A stretch of 64,000 nucleotides of DNA from NCBI GenBank assembly GCA_963695155.1, contig CAVOGD010000002.1:62001-126000 (forward strand). The letters run 5' to 3'. How positions within the stretch are numbered: the stretch's first letter is position 1; the number at the start of each line of letters is the position of its first letter. This DNA comes from SG8-30 sp963695155 (GTDB taxonomy: Bacteria > Pseudomonadota > Gammaproteobacteria > Steroidobacterales > Steroidobacteraceae). Positions 1 to 9,627 of the stretch are shown piece by piece. Both the position numbers and the translations under genes were made by a program. The notes under the pieces were generated by a model. It had not been told where the DNA came from, searched no databases, and saw only the letters and a list, made by a program, of their open reading frames with translations.

Positions 1-386
1 TCCTGGCGCAGGCGGCGGCGGGACAGCTGAGGCAGAACGGCGGCCTGATCATCAACCTGCTGGACATCCACGCGCAGCGGCCGCTCAAGGGGCATCCCGC
101 CTATTGCGCGGCCAAGGCCGGCCTCGCCATGCTGACGCGCTCGCTGGCGCGGGAGCTCGCGCCGGAAGTGCGCGTCAACGGCATCGCGCCGGGCCCGGTG
201 CTGTGGCCCGAGGACGACCTCGATGCCGGTATCAAGGATCAGATCATCGCGCGCACGGCGCTCAAGCGCCGCGGCTCGCCGCGGGATGTCGCGCGCGCCG
301 CGCTGTTCTTCGCGGCCGAGGCGCCCTACGTCACCGGGCAGATCCTGGCCGTGGATGGCGGCCGCAGCCTCGGCGGCGGGCTCTAG
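1..386 (+). CDS. pteridine reductase-like SDR oxidoreductase (5' truncated)
   Basis: This is the C-terminal half of a short-chain dehydrogenase; the frame is open from base 3 and stops at 384-386. The visible part holds the pteridine-reductase signature DIHAQRPLKGHPAYCAAKAG, which contains the catalytic Tyr-x3-Lys, and then VNGIAPGPV and the C-terminal VDGG that are typical of the family. Pteridine reductases reduce dihydrofolate or dihydromonapterin with NADPH in the cytoplasm. The gene converges on folK and folB, which supports a folate/pterin role over a generic ketoreductase. The Rossmann N-terminus lies outside the window, so cofactor preference cannot be read. Confidence 0.85.
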   Translation, partial: LAQAAAGQLRQNGGLIINLLDIHAQRPLKGHPAYCAAKAGLAMLTRSLARELAPEVRVNGIAPGPVLWPEDDLDAGIKDQIIARTALKRRGSPRDVARAALFFAAEAPYVTGQILAVDGGRSLGGGL

Positions 387-394
387 CGGGACGT

Positions 395-889
395 TCAATC
401 CTCGCCCTCGAGGCTGACGGCGCGCATCGCGTGCGCCCCGCCGGCGAAGGCCTGCCACAACCCGGCCATCGTGCGCCCGAGCGTCGGGTGAACGAGGCCG
501 GGCGCGAGCTCGGCCAGCGGCCGCAGCATGTACGCGCGCCGCACCAGGTCCGGCCGCGGCAGCACGACGCCCGGAAACTCGCCGGCCACATCGCCGTACA
601 GCAGTACATCGAGGTCCATGCTGCGCGGCGCCCAGCGCGGCGACTCGCGTTCCCGCCCGCACTGCGCCTCGATCTCGTGCAGCGCCTCGAGCAGCTCGGG
701 CAACGGTCCCGCCGCAGGCAGCCGCAGCACGAGGTTGATGAAATCGTCGCCCGTGAAGCCCACCGCCGGGTTGGCATAGGCCTGCGAGACCTCGAGCTGC
801 GGCCAGCGTTCGCGCAGCAGGCCGACGGCGCGGCGCAGGTGGGTGCGCGGCCGCACGTTGCTGCCGGCCGCGACGTAGGCGTCAGGCAT
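395..889 (-). CDS. folK: 2-amino-4-hydroxy-6-hydroxymethyldihydropteridine pyrophosphokinase
   Basis: FolK moves pyrophosphate from ATP to 6-hydroxymethyl-7,8-dihydropterin, the step before dihydropteroate synthase in folate synthesis. The 164-residue product has the usual family length. The N-terminal AYVAAGSN and the signature PRSMDLDVLLYG (the family's R-x2-DLD-x2-LYG, with the Mg/ATP-binding aspartates) are both present, followed by the conserved PRPDLVRRAYMLRPLAEL block. The start overlaps the 3' end of folB by 8 bases, so translation is probably coupled. It is the last gene of a tsaD-folB-folK minus-strand run. Confidence 0.96.
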   Translation of the reverse strand: MPDAYVAAGSNVRPRTHLRRAVGLLRERWPQLEVSQAYANPAVGFTGDDFINLVLRLPAAGPLPELLEALHEIEAQCGRERESPRWAPRSMDLDVLLYGDVAGEFPGVVLPRPDLVRRAYMLRPLAELAPGLVHPTLGRTMAGLWQAFAGGAHAMRAVSLEGED

Positions 890-1250
890 CGTCGAGATCC
901 GCGCGCGAGCGCTCGATCACGACGCCCACGTCGCGGGAGAAACGGATCGCCCCGGGCTTGTGCACGGTGAGTTTCAGCCAGTCCACCGGGAACTCGCGCA
1001 GGATCATGCGCGCGACCTGTTCCGCCAGCGTCTCCACCAGCTGGTAGCGGCTGTCCTGCACGAACGCCAGCACCCGCTTGGCGACCGCCTTGTAGTTGAG
1101 CGTGGCGGCGATCGTGTCGGTGCGCGCCGCGGCGCGGATGTCGGCCGACATCTCCAGGTCGATCGAGATCGTCTGCTTGACCTCGCGTTCCCAGTCGAAG
1201 ATGCCGATGACCGTCTCGGTGGTCAGCGCGGTGAGGAAGATCTTGTCCAT
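882..1250 (-). CDS. folB: dihydroneopterin aldolase
   Basis: FolB cleaves 7,8-dihydroneopterin to 6-hydroxymethyldihydropterin and glycolaldehyde, directly upstream of FolK in the pathway. The 122-residue length is typical. The N-terminus MDKIFLTALTTETVIGIFDWE is of the family type, a conserved Tyr lies in NYKAVAKRV, and the C-terminal KLTVHKPGAI carries the conserved catalytic Lys. The start is 3 bases after the tsaD stop and the end overlaps folK by 8 bases, so the three genes form one transcript. Confidence 0.95.
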   Translation of the reverse strand: MDKIFLTALTTETVIGIFDWEREVKQTISIDLEMSADIRAAARTDTIAATLNYKAVAKRVLAFVQDSRYQLVETLAEQVARMILREFPVDWLKLTVHKPGAIRFSRDVGVVIERSRADLDDA

Positions 1251-1253
1251 GCG

Positions 1254-2363
1254 TCAGTCCCGTGCGGCCGCCGGCGCGGCGGGTGGGCGGGCGCCATGCG
1301 GCGGCCGCAGTTCGTCCAGGGGCCAGCGCGCGCGGGCGCGCGCGGCGGTGCCGGCGGTTTCGCCGGCCCGCAGCCTGCACCAGCCCGCGTAGGCGATCAT
1401 GGCGGCATTGTCGGTGCAGAACCCGGGGCGCGGATAGTGCACCCGCACGCCGCGTGCCGCCGCCGCCGCCGCCAGCCCTTCCCGCAGCCGGCGGTTCGCG
1501 CCCACGCCGCCGGCGATCACCAGGCGCTCGTGCCCCGTCGCGTCCAGGGCGCGCAGCGTCTTGCCGATGAGCGTGTCCACGACCGCCGCCTGGAAACCGC
1601 AGGCCAGGTCCGCGCGCGCCTGCGGATCCAGCGCCCGGTCGCGCACCGCCACGACCGCCGCCGTCTTGAGGCCGCTGAAGCTGAAGTCGAGCCCCGGGCG
1701 GTCCATCATCGGGCGCGGGAACTCGAACACGCCCGGCCTGCCGCCCTCGGCCAGCTCAGCCAGCGCCGCGCCGCCCGGGTAGCCCAGCCCGAGCAGCTTG
1801 GCGGTCTTGTCGAAGGCCTCGCCGGCCGCATCGTCCAGCGATTCGCCCAGGATGCGGTAATCGCCGAGGCCCGCCACCTCGACCAGCATGGTGTGCCCGC
1901 CGGAGACGAGGAGCGCCACGAACGGGAACGGCGGCGGGTCCGGCTCCAGCATGGGCGCCAGCAGGTGACCCTCGAGGTGGTGCACGCCGATGACCGGCAC
2001 GCCCCAGGCCCAGGCCAGGCTCTCGGCGACCGCCCCGCCCACCAGCAGGGCGCCGACCAGCCCGGGCCCCGCCGTATAGGCCACGCCGCCGATCTCCCCG
2101 GGCCGCGTGTCGGCCGCCTGCAGGGTCGCCCTGACCATCGGCAGCAGGCGCTGGATATGGTCGCGGGCGGCCAGTTCCGGCACCACGCCGCCCCAGGCGG
2201 CATGCAGGTCGAACTGGCTGAAAACCTCGTCCGCCAGCAGCCCCCGCTCGCCGTCATAGACGGCCACCGCGGTCTCGTCGCAGGAGGATTCGATGCCCAG
2301 GACCCTCAGGCGGGGCCCCCCACAGGCATTTTCTCCTTTGTCTTTGATTTTTCCGGGGAACAT
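1254..2363 (-). CDS. tsaD: tRNA N6-adenosine threonylcarbamoyltransferase TsaD
   Basis: TsaD transfers the threonylcarbamoyl group to A37 of ANN-decoding tRNAs, working with TsaB, TsaC and TsaE. Family landmarks: VLGIESSCDETAVAVYDGE at the N-terminus, the metal-binding HHLEGH, LLVSGGHTML, and the C-terminal CTDNAAMIAYAG. The start is uncertain. Family proteins begin about at RVLGIESS, but the only in-frame ATG/GTG/TTG is at 2363, adding some 20 unconserved residues with no Shine-Dalgarno. A CTG at 2309 sits at the conserved boundary. An AGGAG followed by an ATG lies in between, one base out of frame. The gene diverges from rpsU, as is usual in gammaproteobacteria. Confidence 0.93.
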   Translation of the reverse strand: MFPGKIKDKGENACGGPRLRVLGIESSCDETAVAVYDGERGLLADEVFSQFDLHAAWGGVVPELAARDHIQRLLPMVRATLQAADTRPGEIGGVAYTAGPGLVGALLVGGAVAESLAWAWGVPVIGVHHLEGHLLAPMLEPDPPPFPFVALLVSGGHTMLVEVAGLGDYRILGESLDDAAGEAFDKTAKLLGLGYPGGAALAELAEGGRPGVFEFPRPMMDRPGLDFSFSGLKTAAVVAVRDRALDPQARADLACGFQAAVVDTLIGKTLRALDATGHERLVIAGGVGANRRLREGLAAAAAARGVRVHYPRPGFCTDNAAMIAYAGWCRLRAGETAGTAARARARWPLDELRPPHGARPPAAPAAARD

Positions 2364-2372
2364 CAATACAAT
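2345..2372 (+). promoter_or_regulatory. sigma-70 promoter for rpsU
   Basis: TTGATT at 2345-2350 and TACAAT at 2367-2372 are separated by 16 bases (4/6 and 5/6 matches to the consensus). Transcription would start about 50 bases before the rpsU ATG. The site overlaps the 5' end of the divergent tsaD, so both genes may share this control region. Confidence 0.6.
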
Positions 2373-2429
2373 TTCCGGCTCTTTCGCCCGGCGACGGCCG
2401 GGTGACGACAGGTCCGAAACGAGGTTCGA

Positions 2430-2651
2430 ATGCCCAGCGTCCGCATCCGTGAGAATGAATACTTCGACGCCGCCCTGCGTCGCTTCAAGCGCGCCTGCGA
2501 GAAGGCCGGTGTGCTGACCGAGCTGCGCCGTCGTGAATTCTACGAGAAGCCGACCCAGGAACGGAAACGCAAGAAGGCGGCCGCCGTCAAGCGCCACCTC
2601 AAGAAGATCTCCCGCGACAACATGCGTAGCAGCGGCGCCGCCGCGCGCTGA
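2430..2651 (+). CDS. rpsU: 30S ribosomal protein S21
   Basis: The 73-residue basic protein begins MPSVRIRENEYFDAALRRFK, the classic S21 start, and continues with the Lys/Arg-rich helix ERKRKKAAAVKRH. S21 joins the small subunit near the platform and helps mRNA pairing at initiation. A GAGG motif precedes the ATG. It is the first gene of the macromolecular-synthesis region. Here yqeY follows after 13 bases, while dnaG is separated by an opposite-strand gene. Confidence 0.98.
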   Translation: MPSVRIRENEYFDAALRRFKRACEKAGVLTELRRREFYEKPTQERKRKKAAAVKRHLKKISRDNMRSSGAAAR

Positions 2652-2664
2652 GCCCCGGGGCCCG

Positions 2665-3111
2665 ATGTCCCTCACGGCCCGCATCACCGAGGACATGAAG
2701 ACCGCGATGCGCTCGGGCGAGAAGGATCGCCTGGGGCTCATCCGCATGCTGCTGGCCGGCATCAAGCAGCGCGAGGTGGACGAGCGCATCACGCTGGACG
2801 ATGTGCAGGTCCTGGCCGTCGTCGACAAGATGATCAAGCAGCGCAAGGATTCCGTGGCCCAGTTCGAGGCCGGCGGCCGCGCCGACCTGGTCGCGAAGGA
2901 AACCGCGGAAATCGGCTGGCTGACCGGCTACCTGCCCGCGCAACTGTCGGACGCCGAGGTCGACGCCCTGATCAGGGACGCGATCGCCGCGACCGGGGCG
3001 TCGTCCATGAAGGACATGGGCAAGGTGATGGGCGTGCTGAAGGCCCAGGCCCAGGGCCGGACCGACATGGGCGCGCTGTCCGCCCGCATCAAGGCCGCAC
3101 TCGGCGCCTGA
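2665..3111 (+). CDS. GatB/YqeY-domain protein
   Basis: This 148-residue protein belongs to the YqeY family, related to the tRNA-binding tail of the GatB amidotransferase subunit. It shows the family start MSLTARITEDMKTAMRSGEK, the LLAGIKQREVDER helix and the C-terminal MKDMGKVMGVLKAQ. Its exact role is not established; a tRNA-linked function is assumed from the domain. The 13-base gap from rpsU implies co-transcription. The start at 2665 follows CCCCGGGG, a weak ribosome site. Confidence 0.93.
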   Translation: MSLTARITEDMKTAMRSGEKDRLGLIRMLLAGIKQREVDERITLDDVQVLAVVDKMIKQRKDSVAQFEAGGRADLVAKETAEIGWLTGYLPAQLSDAEVDALIRDAIAATGASSMKDMGKVMGVLKAQAQGRTDMGALSARIKAALGA

Positions 3112-3190
3112 TCGCCTCCGGGGTCCGGCTGAAGCAGATCGACGCGGTGCAACTCGCCGGCGACTGAGCGGGCCGGGTCGTGCGCCGGCG

Positions 3191-3805
3191 CTATTCCTCC
3201 TCGCCCAGCGCCGCGTCCACGCAAACGACGAGCTGCGCGCCCTTCTTGCCCTTGCACTGCGGCGCGGCGCCCTGGTCGACCATCGTCTGGTACATCTGCA
3301 GTTCGGTGGCGTCGTATTCCGCGTCGCTGGGCCCTTCCTCGTCCTCGGCGCGGGACGTGCGCAGGTTGACGCCCAACCCCTTGAGCATCTGGTCCTGCTT
3401 GTCCAGCATCGCGGAGGCCTGGTTCATGCGCTGCTGCTCGGCCTGCTGCGCGCGTAACTCCCGCGCGTTCTTGTCGGCCTCGGCCTTCTTCCCTATCTCC
3501 TCGTTCAGGCGCGCAATGGCCTCTTTGTCCGACATGCCGCCGCTGTCCACCTTGAACTCGCCTGTTAGCCGCACGCGCGCATTCGCGGCGCGTTGCTTGT
3601 GATCGGCATTGTCGCGCCGGCACTCGGCCTCGTGCTGGTCCTTTTTCGCATACTGCTCGGCCCTGGTTTTCGACCCGTCCTCGTTCACCAGCATGTAACT
3701 GTAGTCGCAGTCCCTCTCGTTCACCGACTTCTGTTCCTGCGCTGCGGCCACCGGCATGACGAGCACCGCCGCGACGAGCGCCAGCGCCCTGAATCCCGTG
3801 TTCAT
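3191..3805 (-). CDS. putative secreted protein of unknown function
   Basis: I do not recognise this 204-residue protein. It begins with a signal peptide (MNTGFRALALVAAVLVMPVAAAQ) cut after AAA or AQ. The mature part is charged and helical (about residues 60-130, rich in Lys, Glu, Arg and Ala) with four or more cysteines (near YSYM, ECRRD, QCKGK, VVCVD) that could form disulfides in the periplasm. The ATG at 3805 has a strong GAGGGGGG upstream, preferred over an in-frame start 25 codons earlier. It lies on the opposite strand between yqeY and dnaG, where the usual rpsU-dnaG-rpoD order has no such gene. Confidence 0.8.
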   Translation of the reverse strand: MNTGFRALALVAAVLVMPVAAAQEQKSVNERDCDYSYMLVNEDGSKTRAEQYAKKDQHEAECRRDNADHKQRAANARVRLTGEFKVDSGGMSDKEAIARLNEEIGKKAEADKNARELRAQQAEQQRMNQASAMLDKQDQMLKGLGVNLRTSRAEDEEGPSDAEYDATELQMYQTMVDQGAAPQCKGKKGAQLVVCVDAALGEEE

Positions 3806-3971
3806 GATCCCCCCTCGGCTAATATTGATCTCAAGACCGGCCACCCCAGGTGCGGTGTCCGCCTGACAGATCATTAGCACACGGACACGGCTGCCGTACA
3901 GAGCCGGCCTGCGGCATGGCTACCGTCCGCCCTGTACTCTATGCTGCCCGCATTGACCAAGACCCGATCCG

Positions 3972-5738
3972 ATGGCCGGCCGCATCCCGCAAAGCTTCAT
4001 TGACGACCTGCTCGCCCGCACCGACATCGTCGAGGTGATCGGCGCGCGCGTGCAACTCAAGAAGGGCGGCCGCGAGTGGAAGGCCCCCTGCCCGTTCCAC
4101 AACGAGAAGACCCCGTCGTTCTGGGTCAGCCCCGACAAGCAGTTCTACCACTGCTTCGGCTGCGGCGCGCACGGCACGGCGCTCGGCTTCCTCATGGAGT
4201 ACGACAAGCTGCCGTTCCCCGAAGCGGTCGAGGAACTCGCTTCCCGGCTCGGCCTCGAGGTGCCCCGCGAGGACGACGGCCGCGGTACGCGCGAGCGCCC
4301 GGGCGACGACCTGTACACGCTGCTGGCGCAGGTCACGCAGTTCTACCGCGACGCGCTGGCCGCGACGCCGCGGGCGCGCGATTACGCGACTGCGCGCGGC
4401 CTGACCTCCGAGACCTGCGTGAAGTTTGCGGTGGGCTACGCCCCCGACGCCTGGGATTCGGTGCTGCGGCGCTTCGGTGGCAGCGACGAGAAGGTGCAGC
4501 GCCTGCTCGAGGTGGGCCTCGTCATCGAGCGCAGCGGCGGCCAGGACACGGGTCACTACGACCGCTTCCGCGACCGGCTCATGTTCCCGATTCGCGACCT
4601 GCGCGGCCGCACCATCGGCTTCGGCGGGCGGATCATCGACCAGGGCGAGCCCAAGTACCTCAACTCGCCGGAAACGCCGCTGTTCCACAAGGGCCGCGAA
4701 CTGTACGGCCTGTACGAGGCGCGGCAGGCGTTGCGGCAGATGGACCGGCTGCTGGTCGTCGAGGGCTACATGGACGCGGTGCGCCTGGCGCAGGCCGGCA
4801 TCGTCAATGCCGTGGCGACGCTCGGCACGGCCACGACGGCCGAACACCTCAACCGGCTGTTCCGCGCCACCAGCGAAGTCGTGTTCTGTTTCGACGGCGA
4901 CCGCGCGGGCCGCGCCGCCGCGTGGCGTGCGCTGGAGAACTCGCTGGGCCATGCGCGCGAGGGTCGCCAGTTGCGGTTCCTGTTCCTGCCCGAGGGCCAC
5001 GACCCCGATTCGCTGGTCGGCGAGGAGGGCCGGGAGGCATTCGAGGCGCGCATCGGCGGCGCGGTGCCGCTGTCGGAGTTCCTGGTCGGCCAGCTGGCCA
5101 GCCAGGTCGAACTCGGCTCGCCGGAGGGCCGCGCCAGGCTGGCCGAGCTGACGCGGCCGCTGGTGCAGCGGGTGCCGGAAGGCGTCTATCGCGAGCTGGT
5201 GGTGGAGCGGCTGGCCAAGGAAGTGCGCATGCCGGCACGGCGGCTGGTCGAGTTGCTCGAACTCGACGCCAGCGCGGCCGGCCGGTCGCGCCCGCGGCAA
5301 GCCACGCCGCGCCCACGCGTCGGCGCCGGCCGCCAGCCGCTGCTGACGCAGGCGATCATGCTGGTGCTGCACCACCCCGCCGCCGCCCGCGCCGTCAAGG
5401 ATCCCGCCATCCTGCGCACGCTGCCCACCAAGGGAATCGAGACACTGGCCGAGCTCATCGAGACCGCAGCGGCCGAGCCCTCCCTCAATACCGCCCAACT
5501 CGTCGAGCGCTGGCGCGAGCGCCCGGAGGGTGCGCGCCTCGCCGAGCTGGCCGCCGCGGAGTCGCTGGTGCCCAACCGGCCCGCCGCGGAGCGCGAACTC
5601 AGGACGGCCGTGGACAAGCTCACCGCGGAGGCCGGCCCCGGCCGGCGCCTGGACGAGCTCATCGCCGCCTCGCGGGAACGCAAGCTCACGGCACAAGAAC
5701 AAGAGGAATTTCAAGCACTTCTGGGTGCGCGCCGCTGA
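3972..5738 (+). CDS. dnaG: DNA primase
   Basis: DnaG makes RNA primers for replication. The 588-residue product has the N-terminal zinc ribbon (Cys40, His43, Cys61, Cys64), the RNA-polymerase core with FPIRDLRGRTIGFGGR, and the TOPRIM domain with VVEGYMDAV (catalytic Glu near 263) and CFDGDRAG (metal-binding Asp near 306). The C-terminal part, which contacts DnaB helicase, is present. The start MAGRIPQSFIDDLLARTDIV is the normal family N-terminus. It is followed by rpoD after 108 bases, in which rpoD seems to have its own promoter. Confidence 0.97.
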   Translation: MAGRIPQSFIDDLLARTDIVEVIGARVQLKKGGREWKAPCPFHNEKTPSFWVSPDKQFYHCFGCGAHGTALGFLMEYDKLPFPEAVEELASRLGLEVPREDDGRGTRERPGDDLYTLLAQVTQFYRDALAATPRARDYATARGLTSETCVKFAVGYAPDAWDSVLRRFGGSDEKVQRLLEVGLVIERSGGQDTGHYDRFRDRLMFPIRDLRGRTIGFGGRIIDQGEPKYLNSPETPLFHKGRELYGLYEARQALRQMDRLLVVEGYMDAVRLAQAGIVNAVATLGTATTAEHLNRLFRATSEVVFCFDGDRAGRAAAWRALENSLGHAREGRQLRFLFLPEGHDPDSLVGEEGREAFEARIGGAVPLSEFLVGQLASQVELGSPEGRARLAELTRPLVQRVPEGVYRELVVERLAKEVRMPARRLVELLELDASAAGRSRPRQATPRPRVGAGRQPLLTQAIMLVLHHPAAARAVKDPAILRTLPTKGIETLAELIETAAAEPSLNTAQLVERWRERPEGARLAELAAAESLVPNRPAAERELRTAVDKLTAEAGPGRRLDELIAASRERKLTAQEQEEFQALLGARR

Positions 5739-5804
5739 CGGGCGCGTGGGCGTCGTGCGGGCAGCCGATAGCTGACGGAGCCGGAAATCCGGCACCCCAG
5801 CGTG

Positions 5805-5810
5805 TATAAT
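5805..5810 (+). promoter_or_regulatory. perfect -10 hexamer upstream of rpoD
   Basis: TATAAT at 5805-5810 matches the consensus exactly; no convincing -35 is seen 16-18 bases upstream. Initiation about 7 bases downstream would give a leader of about 30 bases to the TTG at 5847 and would exclude the in-frame GTG at 5802, which overlaps this box. Confidence 0.5.
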
Positions 5811-5846
5811 GATCGGCTGTTTTTCTGCCGGCCCGAGGAATCACCC

Positions 5847-8120
<2,274 letters not shown>

Positions 8121-8146
8121 GGCGCCCCCGCCCGGCGCCGGGTCGC

Positions 8147-9469
8147 CTAGTCGGCCACGAAGCGCAGCACGTCGCTGTTGATGCAGTAGCGCTTGCCGGT
8201 CGGCGGCGGCCCGTCGTCGAAGACGTGACCGAGGTGGATGCCGGAACTGGCGCTGCGCACCTCGGTGCGGACCATTCCCAGGCTGCGGTCCGGGTGCTCG
8301 GTGATGGCGCCCGTGATCGGCTGGAAGAAGCTCGGCCACCCGCTGTCGCTCTTGAACTTCGCGCCGCTGCGAAACAGCGGGGCGCCGGTGACCGGGTCCA
8401 CGTAGGTGCCGGCGGCACGGTTGTCCAGCAGCGACCCTGAATAAGGCAGTTCCGTGCCCTTCTCGAAGGCGATCCTGCGTTGCTTCTCGGTCAGGACGTT
8501 GTAGCCCAGCCATTTCCAGAAGCGTTCCTGCTCGCCGTTGTAGCCCGTATATCGCGAGACTTCCTTGCCATCGCGGAACAGCACCAGCGTGGGCGTGGCC
8601 CACAACGGCTGGGCCAGCGTCCAGCCCCGTGGCGGTTGCGGCGACAGGGTGGTGGCCACTGCAACCGGCGACGACCACTGATCCAGGACCTGCTTCCTGA
8701 ACAGCGCGCAGTACGGGCAGTGCTCAGCCTCGAATACGACGAGCTGCACGTCGCGCGACAGCTTCACGGGGTCGAGCGGAACGCTCGTGTCGCTGCCGGT
8801 CGTCGCCTGCACGCCGCCGGGGAACTTCACTCCCGTGCCTCCCAGCCCGCAGTAACCGTCCGGATTCTTGACCAGGTAGTCCTGGTGATACTCCTCGGCC
8901 GGGTAGAAGGCCTGCAAGGGGGCGATCTCAGTCGTGATGCGTCCACGCCCGGCCGCCGTCAGCGCCTTCTGGTAGGCATCGCGGCTCAGCAGCGCGGCCG
9001 TCCGCTGCGCGTCGGAGCCGTAGTAGATGGCGCTGCGGTAGTTCGAGCCCACGTCGTTGCCCTGCCGGTCACCCTGGGTCGGGTCGTGGTTCTGCCAGAA
9101 GCCGGCCAGGACCTGCCCCACCGACGTCGCGGCAGGGTCGAAGGTCACCTTGATCACCTCGGCATGGTTGCGCCCGCCGCGCGCTCGCTCGCGCTCGAGG
9201 ATCTGCCGGTACGTGGGGTCGGGGTAACTGCCGCCGGCATAGCCGCTGACGACGTCCACGACGCCGCGCAACTCCGACATGCGCTTCTCGGCGCCCCAGA
9301 AACAGCCCATGCCGAGGACGATCGATTCCGTGCCCTGCGGGATCAGCCGCACGAACACCGGTCCCTCGCTGGCGACGGCGGCCTGCCAGGGTGTCGCGGC
9401 TGCCCACGACGATGCGGCAGCCAGGGCCGCCAGGCCGACAGCGACCCATCGATGCTTCAGAAATCCCAT
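8147..9469 (-). CDS. secreted MsrA-thioredoxin-MsrB fusion methionine sulfoxide reductase
   Basis: One 440-residue chain combines three activities for repair of oxidised methionine outside the cytoplasm. A signal peptide (about 1-33) is followed by MsrA with GCFWG (nucleophile Cys56) and a likely resolving Cys207 in YCGLGG. A thioredoxin-like domain has Cys251-Pro-Tyr-Cys254 and a cis-Pro loop ATPTLVLF. The MsrB domain has the catalytic Cys429 in KRYCINSD. MsrA reduces the S- and MsrB the R-sulfoxide; the thioredoxin part presumably supplies electrons. The four zinc cysteines of many MsrBs are absent. Neisseria PilB orders the domains thioredoxin-MsrA-MsrB, so the central thioredoxin is notable. 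It converges on rpoD (26-base gap). Confidence 0.93.
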   Translation of the reverse strand: MGFLKHRWVAVGLAALAAASSWAAATPWQAAVASEGPVFVRLIPQGTESIVLGMGCFWGAEKRMSELRGVVDVVSGYAGGSYPDPTYRQILERERARGGRNHAEVIKVTFDPAATSVGQVLAGFWQNHDPTQGDRQGNDVGSNYRSAIYYGSDAQRTAALLSRDAYQKALTAAGRGRITTEIAPLQAFYPAEEYHQDYLVKNPDGYCGLGGTGVKFPGGVQATTGSDTSVPLDPVKLSRDVQLVVFEAEHCPYCALFRKQVLDQWSSPVAVATTLSPQPPRGWTLAQPLWATPTLVLFRDGKEVSRYTGYNGEQERFWKWLGYNVLTEKQRRIAFEKGTELPYSGSLLDNRAAGTYVDPVTGAPLFRSGAKFKSDSGWPSFFQPITGAITEHPDRSLGMVRTEVRSASSGIHLGHVFDDGPPPTGKRYCINSDVLRFVAD

Positions 9470-9570
9470 GCCACTGGTTCCTCGCGCAGCTTGTTCTCAA
9501 GTAGACCCGGCGGGATCGCAAAATGTTTCAGGCGGTCGCAGGCGCGGCCTGGGCGCGGCGGCCCGGCTGC

Positions 9571-9600
9571 TTGCGGCGTCTTGGCGATGCCGCCGATACT
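9571..9600 (+). promoter_or_regulatory. possible promoter for tyrA
   Basis: TTGCGG (9571-9576) and GATACT (9595-9600) are separated by 18 bases in the divergent msrAB/tyrA gap. Transcription would begin about 20 bases before the tyrA ATG. Both boxes are partial matches. Confidence 0.35.
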
Positions 9601-9627
9601 CCACGGTCGGTTGCCAGGAACCAGCCC

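Noticed and set aside
5802..5846. GTG at 5802 as the rpoD start
   Set aside because: It overlaps a perfect TATAAT and has no ribosome site; TTG at 5847 has GAGGA at the right spacing.
8121..8146. GC-rich self-complementary sequence between rpoD and msrAB as terminator
   Set aside because: The gap is 26 bases, the stem is imperfect and no T-run is present on either strand.
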